Source: Actinophytocola algeriensis (GTDB lineage Bacteria > Actinomycetota > Actinomycetes > Mycobacteriales > Pseudonocardiaceae). Taken from it: DNA of 64,000 nt. The stretch covers positions 186,001 to 250,000 of the forward strand of contig NZ_JACHJQ010000001.1 in the NCBI RefSeq assembly GCF_014203735.1. Reading direction: 5' to 3'. Of this stretch, positions 42,828-52,796 are shown in pieces. The notes below the pieces were generated by a model. The model was not told the origin of the DNA, made no database searches, and saw nothing but the letters and a program-made list of their open reading frames with translations. The first letter of the stretch is position 1. Each line of letters begins with the position of its first letter. Position numbers and translations under genes: made by a program.

Positions 42828-44476
42828 CCGCTGGACCCCGCCCCGTGCGTGCCGCCCGGGGCACGACCCTGACCGCGCGCAGCTGGCAGACCGAGGCCGC
42901 GCTGCGGATGTTCCACAACAACCTCGACCCCGAGGTCGCCGAGCGGCCCGACGACCTCGTCGTCTACGGCGGCACCGGCAAGGCCGCCCGCAACTGGGGC
43001 AGCTTCGAAGCCATCACCCGCGAGCTGACCGCGCTGCGTGAGGACGAGACCCTCCTCGTCCAGTCCGGGAAACCGGTCGGCGTGATGCGCACGCACGAGT
43101 GGGCGCCCCGGGTGCTGATCGCGAACTCGAACCTCGTCGGCGACTGGGCGACGTGGCCGGAGTTCCGGCGCCTCGAGTCGCTGGGCCTGACGATGTACGG
43201 CCAGATGACGGCCGGGTCGTGGATCTACATCGGCACGCAGGGCATTCTGCAGGGCACCTACGAGACGTTCGCCGCCATCGCGCGCAAGCGGTTCGGCGGC
43301 AGTCTCAAGGGGACGATCACGCTCACCGCCGGGCTCGGTGGCATGGGTGGTGCGCAACCGCTCGCCGTCACCATGAACGAGGGTGTCGCGCTGTGCGTCG
43401 AGGTCGACCCGGCCCGTGCGCACCGCCGCGTCGAGACCCGCTACCTCGACGAGGTCGCCTCCGACCTGGACGACGCGGTCCGCCGTGTCGAGGCCGCCAA
43501 GAAGGAAGGCCGCGCGCTGTCGGTCGGCGTCATCGGCAACGCGGCCGAGGTCCTGCCCGAACTGCTGCGCCGCGGTGTCGACATCGACATCGTCACCGAC
43601 CAGACCTCCGCCCACGACCCGCTGGCCTACCTGCCGAAGGGCATCGCGCTCGACGACTGGTCCGACTACGCGGCCAAGAAGCCCGACGAGTTCACCGACC
43701 GCGCCCGCGACTCGATGGCAGACCACGTCGACGCCATGATCGGGTTCATGGACGCGGGTGCCGAGGTGTTCGACTACGGCAACTCCATCCGCGGCGAGGC
43801 CAAGCTCGGCGGCTGCGACCGCGCGTTCGACTTCCCCGGGTTCGTGCCCGCCTACATCCGGCCGATGTTCTGCGAGGGCATGGGCCCGTTCCGGTGGGCC
43901 GCGCTCTCCGGTGACCCGGCCGACATCGCCGCCACCGACCGCGCGATCCTAAACCTGTTCCCGGAGAAGGAATCCCTCGCCCGCTGGATCCGCATGGCCG
44001 GTGAAAGGGTTGCCTTCCAAGGGCTTCCCGCGCGCATCTGCTGGCTCGGCTACGGCGAGCGGCACCTCGCGGGCGAGCGGTTCAACGAGATGGTCGCGAG
44101 CGGTGAGCTGTCCGCGCCGGTCGTGATCGGCCGCGACCACCTCGACTGCGGGTCGGTCGCCTCCCCGTACCGCGAGACCGAGGCGATGGCCGACGGCTCC
44201 GACGCGATCGCCGACTGGCCGCTGCTCAACGCCATGATCAACACGGCGTCGGGGGCCAGCTGGGTGTCGATCCACCACGGCGGTGGCGTCGGCATCGGGC
44301 GGTCCATCCACGCCGGTCAGGTCACGGTCGCCGACGGCACCGCCCTCGCCGGTGAGAAGATCAGCCGCGTGCTGACCAACGACCCGGGCATGGGCGTCAT
44401 CCGCCACGTCGACGCGGGCTACGACGAGGCCCGCCACGTCGCCGTCGAGCGCGGCGTGACTGTGCCGATGCCATGA
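42824..44476 (+). CDS. hutU: urocanate hydratase
   Basis: 550 residues, full length. NAD-binding [14 protein letters not shown] and the conserved end [18 protein letters not shown] are present, with the active-site region [11 protein letters not shown]. It converts urocanate to imidazolonepropionate. The stop overlaps the next start by ATGA. Confidence 0.96.
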   Translation: MTAGPRPVRAARGTTLTARSWQTEAALRMFHNNLDPEVAERPDDLVVYGGTGKAARNWGSFEAITRELTALREDETLLVQSGKPVGVMRTHEWAPRVLIANSNLVGDWATWPEFRRLESLGLTMYGQMTAGSWIYIGTQGILQGTYETFAAIARKRFGGSLKGTITLTAGLGGMGGAQPLAVTMNEGVALCVEVDPARAHRRVETRYLDEVASDLDDAVRRVEAAKKEGRALSVGVIGNAAEVLPELLRRGVDIDIVTDQTSAHDPLAYLPKGIALDDWSDYAAKKPDEFTDRARDSMADHVDAMIGFMDAGAEVFDYGNSIRGEAKLGGCDRAFDFPGFVPAYIRPMFCEGMGPFRWAALSGDPADIAATDRAILNLFPEKESLARWIRMAGERVAFQGLPARICWLGYGERHLAGERFNEMVASGELSAPVVIGRDHLDCGSVASPYRETEAMADGSDAIADWPLLNAMINTASGASWVSIHHGGGVGIGRSIHAGQVTVADGTALAGEKISRVLTNDPGMGVIRHVDAGYDEARHVAVERGVTVPMP

Positions 44477-45765
44477 GCGGAGCTTGCGGAGCGAATCATC
44501 AGGCACCGGGCGGAGCTTGCGGAGCGAATCATCAGGCACCGGGCGGAGCTTGCGGAGCGAATCATCAGGCACCGGGCGGGCTCCTCGCGGCCATCGAGGG
44601 GGTCGGCCGCGATCGCAAGCGCGGCGGCTACTCCCGGCACGTCTTCGAACCTGCCGAACGTGAGCTTCGCGAGTGGTTCGTCGAGGAGGCGGAACGCCGC
44701 GACCTCGCCGTGCGCACCGACCGCAACGGCAACATCTGGGCGTGGTGGGGTGAGCCGGGGACCGACGCGGTCGTCACCGGCAGCCACCTCGACTCGGTGC
44801 CCGGCGGTGGCGCGTTCGACGGGCCGCTCGGCGTGGTGTCCGCGCTGGCCGCCGTGGACGCGTTGCGGGCACAGGACTTCACCCCGATCCGCCCGCTCGC
44901 GATCGTCGTGTTCGCCGAGGAGGAGGGCGGCCGGTTCGGGGTGCCGTGCCTCGGGTCGCGGCTGATGTCCGGCGCGATCGACCCGGACGTCGCGCGCCGC
45001 CTGACCGATCCGGCGGGCATCACGTTCGCCGAGGCGGCGGCCGAGGCCGGGCTCGACCCGGCGCGCGTCGGCCGGGACGACGAGGCACTCGCGGCCGTGC
45101 ACACGTTCGTCGAGCTGCACGTCGAGCAGGGCCGCGGCCTGATCGACCTCGGTGCGCCGGTCGGGGTGGCGTCGTCGATCCTCGCGCACGGCCGCTGGCG
45201 GTTCGGGTTCGCGGGCGAGGGCAACCACGCGGGCGCCACGCTGCTCGGCGACCGCCGCGACCCGATGGTCCCGGCCGCGGAGATGGTGCTGGCGGCCAGG
45301 ATCGCGGCGTCCGAAGTGGACGACGGGCGCGCGACCGTCGGCCGGATCGTGCCGAACCCCGGTGGCACCAACGTGATCGCGTCCACGGTCGACGTGTGGC
45401 TCGACGCGCGGGCGGGCGACGACGCGAGCACGCGCGAGATCGTCGAACGGGTCCGGGCGATGGCCGCCGACGCCGCCGAGCGCGAGAACTGCGTGCTGAC
45501 GGTCGTCGAGGAGTCCTACGGTGACACCGTCGTGTTCGACAGCGAGCTGCGGGATCAGGTGTCACGGGCGCTGGGCGGGGTGCCCGCGCTGCCGACCGGC
45601 GCCGGGCACGACGCGGGCATCCTCGCCGCGCACCTGTCGACCGCGATGCTGTTCGTGCGCAACCCGACCGGTATCTCGCACGCCCCGGAGGAGTTCGCCG
45701 AAGCTGACGACTGTCAGGCCGGGGTGACCGCACTCGCGACCGTGCTGGAACGGCTCACCGGATGA
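44473..45765 (+). CDS. M20-family amidohydrolase (allantoate amidohydrolase/carbamoylase type) in the hut operon
   Basis: 430 residues. Metal ligands of the family are visible: [24 protein letters not shown] and ELHVEQG, with a late SHAPEE. Related proteins are annotated allantoate amidohydrolase, but inside a hut operon lacking hutG it more likely removes the formyl group from N-formylglutamate (inference). The first 35 residues are unusual: three copies of [11 protein letters not shown] encoded by a 33-bp tandem repeat; the family's normal start appears at about residue 36 ([11 protein letters not shown]). Confidence 0.88.
   Translation: MSGACGANHQAPGGACGANHQAPGGACGANHQAPGGLLAAIEGVGRDRKRGGYSRHVFEPAERELREWFVEEAERRDLAVRTDRNGNIWAWWGEPGTDAVVTGSHLDSVPGGGAFDGPLGVVSALAAVDALRAQDFTPIRPLAIVVFAEEEGGRFGVPCLGSRLMSGAIDPDVARRLTDPAGITFAEAAAEAGLDPARVGRDDEALAAVHTFVELHVEQGRGLIDLGAPVGVASSILAHGRWRFGFAGEGNHAGATLLGDRRDPMVPAAEMVLAARIAASEVDDGRATVGRIVPNPGGTNVIASTVDVWLDARAGDDASTREIVERVRAMAADAAERENCVLTVVEESYGDTVVFDSELRDQVSRALGGVPALPTGAGHDAGILAAHLSTAMLFVRNPTGISHAPEEFAEADDCQAGVTALATVLERLTG
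44478..44576 (+). repeat. three in-frame tandem copies of a 33-bp repeat
   Basis: Units 44478-44510, 44511-44543 and 44544-44576 are identical; each contains AGCTTGCGGAGCGAATCATC. They fall right after the start codon of the amidohydrolase gene and keep its frame (11 codons each). Confidence 0.95.
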
Positions 45766-47105
45766 CCACCTTCTGGTGCGAGCACGCGTGGGTGGACGGC
45801 GCGGTCGCGCCCGGGGTGGTGGTCGGCGCCGGCGACGGCCGGATCACCGCGGTGTCCCGTTCGGACAGCCCGCCACCGGGGGCGCACGTGTTGCGCGGCA
45901 TGGTCTTCCCCGGGTTCGCGAATGTGCACTCGCACGCGTTCCACCGCGCGCTGCGCGGCCGCACCCACGCCGGCGGCGGCACGTTCTGGACGTGGCGGCG
46001 TGGCATGTACCAGCTGGCGTCCCGGCTCGACCCGGAGAGCTATCTGAAACTCGCCACCGCGGTCTACGCGGAGATGGCGGTCACGGGCGTGACCGCGGTC
46101 GGCGAGTTCCACTACCTGCACCACCCACCGGGCGGCGGCCGCTACGCCTCACCGAACGCGATGGGCGACGCGCTGCGGGAGGCCGCGCGCGCGGCCGGGA
46201 TCCGTCTCACACTGCTCGACACCCTGTACCTGACAGGCGGTATCGACACCGCTGCTTCGCGAAGCTTGCGGAGCGATCACCAAACACTGTCATTGGAGCA
46301 GCAACAGTTCTCCGACGGCAGTGTCGACGCGTGGGCGGACCGCGCGCTGCCAGGTCACGACGACGCCACCACCCGCGCCGGGGCCGCCATCCATTCGGTG
46401 CGTGCCGTGCCCCGGGACGCGATCGCCGACCTTGCGTCCATTGTGGAGGAACGAGCGCTGCACGTCCACGTGTCCGAGCAGCCCGCGGAGAACGAGGCGT
46501 GTCTCGCCGCGTACGGCCTGACGCCTGTCAGGTTGCTGGCGGAGTCCGGCGCGCTCGGCCCGAACACGACTGCCGTGCACGCCACGCACCTGACCGGTGC
46601 GGACATCGAGACTCTCGGCTCGTCGCACACCGCGGTTTGCTTCTGCCCGACCACGGAGGCGGACCTCGCCGACGGCATCGGCCCGGCGCGTGAGCTGGTC
46701 GACGCCGGCGCCCCGCTGTCGCTCGGCAGCGACCAGCACGCGATCGTGGACCCGCTGGCCGAGGTGCGCGCACTGGAGCACGGCGAGCGGCTGCGCACCG
46801 GGCAGCGCGGCCGGTTCACGCCGGTCGAGCTGATCACCGCGCTGACCTCCGCCGGCAACGCGGCGCTGGGCTGGCCGGACGCCGGGACGATCCGCGCCGG
46901 CGCGCCCGCGGACCTGACAGCCGTTCGGCTCGACAGCATCCGCACCGCGGGCAGCCGCCCCGACCAGGTGCAGTACGCGGCGACCGCGTCCGACGTGCAC
47001 ACGGTCGTGTCGGGCGGCGTTGTCATCGCCGAGAACGGACAACACGCACGGCTGGGTGACGTGGGCAGGCTGCTCACCGACGCGATCGAGGAGTTGTGGA
47101 CGTGA
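45762..47105 (+). CDS. hutF: formimidoylglutamate deiminase
   Basis: 447 residues, amidohydrolase superfamily. The metal motif [18 protein letters not shown], and SLGSDQHA with the late aspartate are present. It converts N-formimidoylglutamate to N-formylglutamate. ATGA overlap with the upstream gene. A stretch near residue 167 (SRSLRSDHQ) is encoded by a degenerate copy of the 33-bp repeat and seems extra relative to the family. Confidence 0.94.
   Translation: MTTFWCEHAWVDGAVAPGVVVGAGDGRITAVSRSDSPPPGAHVLRGMVFPGFANVHSHAFHRALRGRTHAGGGTFWTWRRGMYQLASRLDPESYLKLATAVYAEMAVTGVTAVGEFHYLHHPPGGGRYASPNAMGDALREAARAAGIRLTLLDTLYLTGGIDTAASRSLRSDHQTLSLEQQQFSDGSVDAWADRALPGHDDATTRAGAAIHSVRAVPRDAIADLASIVEERALHVHVSEQPAENEACLAAYGLTPVRLLAESGALGPNTTAVHATHLTGADIETLGSSHTAVCFCPTTEADLADGIGPARELVDAGAPLSLGSDQHAIVDPLAEVRALEHGERLRTGQRGRFTPVELITALTSAGNAALGWPDAGTIRAGAPADLTAVRLDSIRTAGSRPDQVQYAATASDVHTVVSGGVVIAENGQHARLGDVGRLLTDAIEELWT
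46254..46280 (+). repeat. degenerate copy of the 33-bp repeat inside hutF
   Basis: AGCTTGCGGAGCGA (46263-46276) equals the core of the amidohydrolase repeat, then diverges. It is preceded by the perfect 12-bp palindrome GCTTCGCGAAGC (46254-46265). Confidence 0.7.
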
Positions 47106-48241
47106 GTGTGCTCATCACCGGCATCGGCGAGCTGACCACCAACGACGGCCCGGCCCGGACCGACGCCGCGCTGGTGCTCGACGGTGACCGGATCGCGTGG
47201 GTCGGCGCGGCGGCGGAGGCACCCGACGCGGACGAACGCGTCGACGTCGAGGGCCGCGCCGTCCTGCCGGGCTGGGTCGACAGCCACACCCACCTGGTGT
47301 TCGCGGGGGACCGGACGGCCGAGTTCGCCGCACGCATGTCAGGTCAGCCGTACACGGCGGGCGGGATCGCCGTGACCGTGGCGGCGACCAGGGCCGCCGC
47401 CGACGACGAGCTTCGGCAGGTGCTGCGCAGGCACGTCGCCGAAGCGGTGGCTCAGGGCACGACGTGCGTGGAGACCAAGACCGGCTACGGACTGACGGTC
47501 GCGGACGAGCTGCGGTCGGCGCGCCTCGCCGCCGAGGAGGTGGACGAGGTCACGTTCCTCGGCGCGCACCTCGTCCCGGCCGAGGTGTCCACGGAGGACT
47601 ACGTCGCCCTGGTGACCGGCGAGATGCTCGACGCGGTCGCTCCGCACGTGCGGTGGGCGGACGTGTTCTGCGAGACCGGCGCGTTCGACGAGGACGCCTC
47701 CCGTGCCGTGCTGGCGGCGGCCTCGGCGAAAGGCCTCGGCCTGCGCGTGCACGGCAACCAGCTGGGCTACGGCCCCGGCGTGCGGCTGGCGGTGGAGATG
47801 AACGCCGCGAGCGTCGACCACTGCACCTACCTGACCCGGTCCGACGTGGACGCGCTGGCGCAGTCGGACACGGTGGCGACGGTGCTGCCCGCGTGCGACC
47901 TGTCGACCCGCCAGCCGCTACCTGACGCGCGTCAGCTACTGGACACCGGCGCGACGGTGGCGCTGGCGACGAACTGCAACCCCGGCTCGTCGTACACGTC
48001 GTCGATGGCGTACTGCGTGGCGACGGCTGTGCTGCAGATGCGGATGTCGGTCGAGGAGGCGGTGCGCGCGGCGACGTGGGGCGGCGCGCGGGCGCTGCGG
48101 CGCGACGACGTCGGGGTGCTGCGGGTGGGTGCGCGCGCGGACGTGCACGTACTTGACGCCCCGTCGGTGACGCACCTGGCGTACCGGCCGGGGGTGCCGT
48201 TGACGTGGGCGGTGTGGCGAGCCGGCGTGCGGGCGCGTTAG
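47102..48241 (+). CDS. hutI: imidazolonepropionase
   Basis: 379 residues from the GTG of a GTGA overlap with hutF (GTG at 47096 is an alternative). Metal motif [12 protein letters not shown], then [17 protein letters not shown] and [11 protein letters not shown] match HutI. It hydrolyses imidazolonepropionate to formimidoylglutamate, the step before HutF. Last gene of the hut operon; overlaps the convergent small membrane gene by 4 bases. Confidence 0.95.
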   Translation: MSVLITGIGELTTNDGPARTDAALVLDGDRIAWVGAAAEAPDADERVDVEGRAVLPGWVDSHTHLVFAGDRTAEFAARMSGQPYTAGGIAVTVAATRAAADDELRQVLRRHVAEAVAQGTTCVETKTGYGLTVADELRSARLAAEEVDEVTFLGAHLVPAEVSTEDYVALVTGEMLDAVAPHVRWADVFCETGAFDEDASRAVLAAASAKGLGLRVHGNQLGYGPGVRLAVEMNAASVDHCTYLTRSDVDALAQSDTVATVLPACDLSTRQPLPDARQLLDTGATVALATNCNPGSSYTSSMAYCVATAVLQMRMSVEEAVRAATWGGARALRRDDVGVLRVGARADVHVLDAPSVTHLAYRPGVPLTWAVWRAGVRAR

Positions 48242-48423
48242 AGCACCCAGAGGCCGACGGCGCCGACGAGGACCACGACGACGAACAGGATCACGATGAT
48301 GAACGCCCAGCGGGTGGGTGGGCGGTAGGTCGGTTTGTCCTCGTCCTCGATGGGTGGCCGTTCGTGCGTGAACGGGTCACCGCCGAAGATGACGGGGTCG
48401 TGCTGCGTGTCTTCGCCTGCCAT
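48238..48423 (-). CDS. small single-pass membrane protein
   Basis: 61 residues: a hydrophilic acidic N-terminal half ([20 protein letters not shown]) and one C-terminal helix ([20 protein letters not shown]). Similar in plan to the protein encoded at 48524-48703, so the pair may be paralogues. Preceded directly by dispersed repeat B. Confidence 0.75.
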   Translation of the reverse strand: MAGEDTQHDPVIFGGDPFTHERPPIEDEDKPTYRPPTRWAFIIVILFVVVVLVGAVGLWVL

Positions 48424-48436
48424 GGCGCCCTCCCGA

Positions 48437-48485
48437 GGGTTGGCCTCCGGCCCCCGGGTTCCATGCTACGGCGCGGGACCGACAA
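48437..48485 (-). repeat. dispersed repeat B, copy 2
   Basis: Inverse copy of 9382-9430 with 5 mismatches in 49 bp. A perfect TTGTCCACA (48507-48515) accompanies it, as with copy 1. On the minus strand it leads directly to the start of the small membrane gene at 48423. Confidence 0.75.
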
Positions 48486-48523
48486 CCGCCCGGCGCCGAG
48501 GGCGAGTTGTCCACAGGCCGGGG

Positions 48524-48703
48524 TCAGACCAGCCAGATCACCAGCGCGACCACCACCACGCCGATGCCCAGGCCGATGAAGATGAGCCGTTTGAACGGCG
48601 TCTCCTCACCGGACGGGTCGAGCACGTCGCGCTTGTCGTCCGCGTGGGGGTTCTGGTCCAGCGGGATCCAGTCCGGGTCGTCGGTGGGCTGTTCGTCGGC
48701 CAT
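48524..48703 (-). CDS. small single-pass membrane protein
   Basis: 59 residues: acidic N-terminal part (ADEQPTDDPDWIPLDQNP), then LIFIGLGIGVVVVALVIWLV as a C-terminal helix. GGAGAA precedes the ATG and the glycosidase gene ends 17 bases upstream, so they are probably co-transcribed. Function unknown. Confidence 0.75.
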   Translation of the reverse strand: MADEQPTDDPDWIPLDQNPHADDKRDVLDPSGEETPFKRLIFIGLGIGVVVVALVIWLV

Positions 48704-48720
48704 GCGCGCATTCTCCACGG

Positions 48721-50712
48721 TCAGGACACGGTCGCCACGCTCGCCGTGCCTGCCTCGTCCACGGTGATCCGCAGGCGGCGGCCCGCGACCTCGACGCCGT
48801 CGACCGTCAGCGGGAACCACGCCGCAAACGCTTGCGACGGGCGCACCTCGACCGTGCCGTTCGCGGCGTCCGGGGACAGGCCGAGCGCCGCCCGCACGAA
48901 CACCAGCGCCGACGCCGCCGACCACGCCTGCGGTCGGCACGTCGACGGGTAGTCCAGCAGCGGGCCGTCCTCCTCGGCCCAGCCGCCGTACAGCTCGGGC
49001 AGGCGGTGCGCGAACCGGGCCCCGGCCCGCACCACACCCGTCGCGAGCGCCGCCGCCACCGCCGCGTGCCCGGTCCTCGCCAGCCCGTCGACCGCGATCG
49101 CCGTGTCGTGCGGCCACACCGAACCCGTGTGGTAGCCAACCGGGTTGAAGAACGGGTGCGTGCCGTCGAAGGTCCGCAGCCCGGAACCGCTGTCCAGGCG
49201 TTCGCTGCCCAGCCGTGCCGCCACCAGCGCGGACTCCTCCTCGGTCAGCAGTCCGGAGTCCAGCAGGTGCCCCATGTTCGACGCGAGTGCGTCGACCGGT
49301 GCGCCGTGTGCGTCCAGCGCCAGCGCGGGGAACGGACCGCCGGCGTCCCGCACCCAGAACTTCGCGCGGAAGCGGGTGTTCAGGTCCGCCGCCCATGCCC
49401 GCGCCTCGGCCGCGCCCGGCTGCCCGAACGTGTCGAGCAGCGTCGCCGCGTCCAGTGCCGCGCGGTGCGCGTACGCCTGCGCCTCCGACAGCGCGACCGG
49501 CGCGGCGGCGATGTTCCCCGCACTGTCCTGAATGGAGTCCGGGGAGTCCTTCCAGCCCTGGTTGGCGAGGCCGGTGCCCGTGCTGTCCTGGTAGGCCAGG
49601 AAGTCGTCGTGCGACAGGACCCAGTCCAGTGCGCGGCGCAGCGGGCCGAGCAGGTCCGTGACGTCCGCGCCCCAGCGCCACGCGTCGTGCAGCAGCGAGA
49701 TCCACAGCGGGGTGGCGTCGATCGTCCCGTAGTAGACCGGCGGCAGGCCCACCGCACTGTCCACACCGGACGGAACACGACGGATCTCGTGGGCGATCTT
49801 GCCTGGCTCCTCCTCGGTCACCGGGTCGTGCTTCGTGCCCTGCCTGCGGGCCAGTGTGCGCAGCGTGCCCATGGCGAGGTCCGTGCCGAACGGCAGCGCG
49901 AACCGGGCCGTCCACAGCGAGTCGCGGCCGAACAGCGTCAGGTACCACGGGGCACCCGCCGCCGCGAACAGGTCGTCAGGTGCGGTGGCGTCCGCGAGGA
50001 GCAGGTGGCGCAGGTCGTCGAGCCCGGTGCGAAAAACGGCTGTCAGGTTAGCGTCCGCGCTGGTCAGGGCTGCGGTGAGCGCGCCGGCGCGGGGTGCGGT
50101 GAACACGGCGTCGTCGCTCGCGGACGCCGCGGTCAGGGTCACCGTCCAGGTCACGCGGGTGCGGGCCGGGAGGGTCAGGTGCCAGTCGAGGCGTGCGTGG
50201 TCGGCCAGTTCCACGTGGTCGGGGGCCCGGTCGGTGGTCGCGACCGTGACACGGCCGCCGACCGCCCACTCGACCGCGCCAGTAGGAGCCACCAGCGCGG
50301 GCCGCTCCCCGCCGCGGAACGCCAGGATCGGAGCCAGGTCGGCGGCCAGCCGGACGCTCACCGTCGTCGTGACCTCTCGGCGCGAGTCGTTGACCAGGGT
50401 GATCGTCTCCCGCAGCGTGTCCGGTGCGGTGCGGCGGAGCCGTTCGACCCGGACCGTCGGCTCGGTGAGCTCGTCGCCGAGATGCCGCGCGGCGGACACG
50501 AACCGCAGTGTCGCGGGATCCTCCTGCCGGTGGCCCAGCGCGACGGGCTGACGGTCGTCGACCACGACGGTCAATTCGGCGAGGTGCCGGACGTCGGCGA
50601 CGATCCAGCCCTGCGCGCCGTCGCGCCTGACCTGGCCGTCCGGCGCGGACAGCACGGAGGCGGGCGCGGCGACCGCGGTGACGAGTTCGTGCAGGAACGG
50701 CTGGTTGTGCAT
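48721..50712 (-). CDS. glycogen debranching-type glycosidase (amylo-alpha-1,6-glucosidase family)
   Basis: 663 residues. An N-terminal beta-rich glycogen-debranching domain (about 1-220) and a (alpha/alpha)6 barrel with AGAPWYLTLFGRDSLWTARF, PPVYYGTIDATPLWISLLHD and GSVWPHDTAIAVDGL, which hold the acid residues of this glycosidase clan. The exact sugar is unknown. Start at 50712 (MHNQPFLHEL) has CCCGGAG upstream and family-like length; a start at 50745 would overlap the divergent gene's start codon. Confidence 0.88.
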   Translation of the reverse strand: MHNQPFLHELVTAVAAPASVLSAPDGQVRRDGAQGWIVADVRHLAELTVVVDDRQPVALGHRQEDPATLRFVSAARHLGDELTEPTVRVERLRRTAPDTLRETITLVNDSRREVTTTVSVRLAADLAPILAFRGGERPALVAPTGAVEWAVGGRVTVATTDRAPDHVELADHARLDWHLTLPARTRVTWTVTLTAASASDDAVFTAPRAGALTAALTSADANLTAVFRTGLDDLRHLLLADATAPDDLFAAAGAPWYLTLFGRDSLWTARFALPFGTDLAMGTLRTLARRQGTKHDPVTEEEPGKIAHEIRRVPSGVDSAVGLPPVYYGTIDATPLWISLLHDAWRWGADVTDLLGPLRRALDWVLSHDDFLAYQDSTGTGLANQGWKDSPDSIQDSAGNIAAAPVALSEAQAYAHRAALDAATLLDTFGQPGAAEARAWAADLNTRFRAKFWVRDAGGPFPALALDAHGAPVDALASNMGHLLDSGLLTEEESALVAARLGSERLDSGSGLRTFDGTHPFFNPVGYHTGSVWPHDTAIAVDGLARTGHAAVAAALATGVVRAGARFAHRLPELYGGWAEEDGPLLDYPSTCRPQAWSAASALVFVRAALGLSPDAANGTVEVRPSQAFAAWFPLTVDGVEVAGRRLRITVDEAGTASVATVS

Positions 50713-50743
50713 CTGGAGTAACTCCGGGCGTAGGTTGGCTTTC

Positions 50744-51736
50744 ATGGAGTACACACAGCTCGGCCGCAGTGGCCTCTCCGTGTCCCGGCTCGTGCTCGGC
50801 ACCATGAACTTCGGTCCCGAGACGTCCGAAGAGGACAGTCACGGGATCATGGACCGCGCGCACGAGCACGGCATCAACTTCTTCGACACCGCCAACGTAT
50901 ACGGCTGGCAGAAGGGGGAGGGGATCACCGAGCAGATCATCGGCCGGTGGTTCGAGAAGGGCGGCGGCAGGCGTGAGAAGACCGTGCTGGCCACGAAGCT
51001 GTACGGCTCGATGGGTGACTGGCCGAACGAGACCTTCCTGTCGGCGCTGAACATCCGCCGCGCGGCGGACGAGTCGCTGCGCAGGCTGAAGACCGACCAC
51101 ATCGACCTGTACCAGATGCACCACGTCGACCGGAACACGCCGTGGGACGAGATCTGGGAGGCGTTCTCCACGCTGCGGCAGCAGGGGAAGGTCCTGTACT
51201 TCGGGTCGTCGAACTTCGCGGGCTGGCACCTCGCGCAGGCGCAGGAAGCCGCGCGGTCCCGGCACTTCCTCGGCCTGGTCAGCGAGCAGTCGATCTACAA
51301 CCTGATGACCCGGTGGGCCGAACTGGAGGTGCTGCCCGCAGCGCGGCACTACGGCATCGGCGTGATCCCGTGGTCGCCGCTGCACGGCGGGCTGCTCGGT
51401 GGCGTGCTGCGCAAACAGCGCGAGGGCTCGGCGTCCCGGTCCGCCTCGGGCCGCTCGTCGGACGCGCTCGAGAAGTACCGCGACCGCATCGAGGCGTACG
51501 AGAAGCTGTCGGCCGACCTCGGTGCCGACCCCGCGGACGTCGGCGTCGCGTGGCTGCTGCACCAGGAGGGCGTGACCGCGCCGATCATCGGCCCGAGGAC
51601 GCAGGCGCAGCTGGACGGCTCACTGCGTGCCGTGGAGCTGAAGCTGGACGCGGACACGCTCGCCAAACTGGACGAGCTGTTCCCGGCCCCGGGCCCGAAC
51701 GGCTCGAAATCGGCCCCGGAGGCCTACGCCTGGTGA
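50744..51736 (+). CDS. aldo/keto reductase
   Basis: 330 residues, TIM barrel. The tetrad is visible: Asp and Tyr in FFDTANVYG, Lys in LATKLYG and His in QMHHVD; GVIPWSPLHGGLLGG and the NADPH-binding end IIGPRTQAQL are typical of the YghZ/Kv-beta-like group. The substrate is unknown. Only 31 bases separate it from the divergent glycosidase. Confidence 0.92.
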   Translation: MEYTQLGRSGLSVSRLVLGTMNFGPETSEEDSHGIMDRAHEHGINFFDTANVYGWQKGEGITEQIIGRWFEKGGGRREKTVLATKLYGSMGDWPNETFLSALNIRRAADESLRRLKTDHIDLYQMHHVDRNTPWDEIWEAFSTLRQQGKVLYFGSSNFAGWHLAQAQEAARSRHFLGLVSEQSIYNLMTRWAELEVLPAARHYGIGVIPWSPLHGGLLGGVLRKQREGSASRSASGRSSDALEKYRDRIEAYEKLSADLGADPADVGVAWLLHQEGVTAPIIGPRTQAQLDGSLRAVELKLDADTLAKLDELFPAPGPNGSKSAPEAYAW

Positions 51737-51741
51737 CCGGA

Positions 51742-51775
51742 CGACGCCCCGGGTGCCGATGGACCCGGGGCGTCG
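51742..51775. terminator. intrinsic terminator
   Basis: Arms CGACGCCCCGGGT and ACCCGGGGCGTCG around an 8-base loop, between the aldo-keto reductase and the convergent unknown operon. Confidence 0.87.
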
Positions 51776-51799
51776 CTCACTGGGCTCTGGACACAGTCG

Positions 51800-52765
51800 T
51801 CACGGCCCGCCGAGGTAGTCCTTCAACCAGATGCCGTCCTGGTACTCGAGCGCCTCCATGAATACGTTGTCGTTGTGGTTGTGGGGTTGGCAGATCGGCA
51901 TGATGTATACCGAGTCGGACCCCTTCGGCATCGTGTGCGCCACCGTGCCCGTGATGATGTGGCCGCCGACGAACGAGGTGCCGCAGTTGAACCCGTTGAA
52001 GTGGTAGGACGTGCAAATGTTCGGGTACACCCCGAACTGATCGGCCCACAGGTTGATCCACGTCTTGCCGGCGATCCTCGGATCGTTCGTACTGCCGATC
52101 ACGTTCGCGAATGCTTCACCGACGCTGAAATGCACCGTGCCGCCCCATACGGACTCGATCGTCACCACCTCGTCCTGCGGGCCCAGTTCGGCCCCGGGCT
52201 CGTACAGGCCCTGAAACACCCCGTCCCGGTAGACGACCAGCAACTTCTGGTAGTCGTCCGGCGAAATCTCGGGCGGTGTCGTACGAACCCGGACGATCAG
52301 GCCGGGGAGGCTCTTCAGCGCGGCGATCAGGGACTCGTTCGCGGCACGTGCCATCCCGCGCAGCACCTCGTCGACTCCGACGGTCAACGGGGTACGGCAG
52401 TTCCAGTGCCGGTTCCCCATGAGATCGTCGGCCAAGAACCCCGCCGATCCGGCGGCCCGGTGGTAGCAGCACTCCTCGGTCCCCGCCGGGAACGTGACGA
52501 GGCGGAGACCGTCCGCCGAGGCGAAGTCGGTACCGCAGACCGTCACCGTGTGCCGAGCCTCGTCATAGACGTAGCCGAACACGAGCCGCCCCAGGAGCCG
52601 CCGGTTCCCGAACGCGGTGAACTTGCCGACGTCGACGTCCTCCGACTGGAACGTGTGGGCACCGTCCTCGAGTGAGATCTCGACCGTCGAAGGAGTTTCG
52701 ACCAGCTCGACGAGTGGTGTTTGGTGACCGACGTGGGGGGCGAACGAAATCTTGACCGAAAGCAT
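51800..52765 (-). CDS. unknown protein with a C-terminal Cys/His-rich module
   Basis: 321 residues, no membrane segment or signal peptide. Not recognised. The last about 60 residues (NCGTSFVGGHIITG, then VYIMPICQPHNHNDN) have the Cys/His spacing of a treble-clef or HNH-like module; this is a guess from pattern. GAGG lies before the ATG. Second gene of a two-gene operon, 31 bases after its frameshifted partner. Confidence 0.7.
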   Translation of the reverse strand: MLSVKISFAPHVGHQTPLVELVETPSTVEISLEDGAHTFQSEDVDVGKFTAFGNRRLLGRLVFGYVYDEARHTVTVCGTDFASADGLRLVTFPAGTEECCYHRAAGSAGFLADDLMGNRHWNCRTPLTVGVDEVLRGMARAANESLIAALKSLPGLIVRVRTTPPEISPDDYQKLLVVYRDGVFQGLYEPGAELGPQDEVVTIESVWGGTVHFSVGEAFANVIGSTNDPRIAGKTWINLWADQFGVYPNICTSYHFNGFNCGTSFVGGHIITGTVAHTMPKGSDSVYIMPICQPHNHNDNVFMEALEYQDGIWLKDYLGGP

Positions 52766-52796
52766 GAGACCTCGATCCGTCGTGGGTGCCCGGCGA

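Noticed and set aside
44478-44576. Three direct repeats as a CRISPR array
   Set aside because: The units are contiguous with no spacers and lie in frame in a coding sequence; no cas genes are present.
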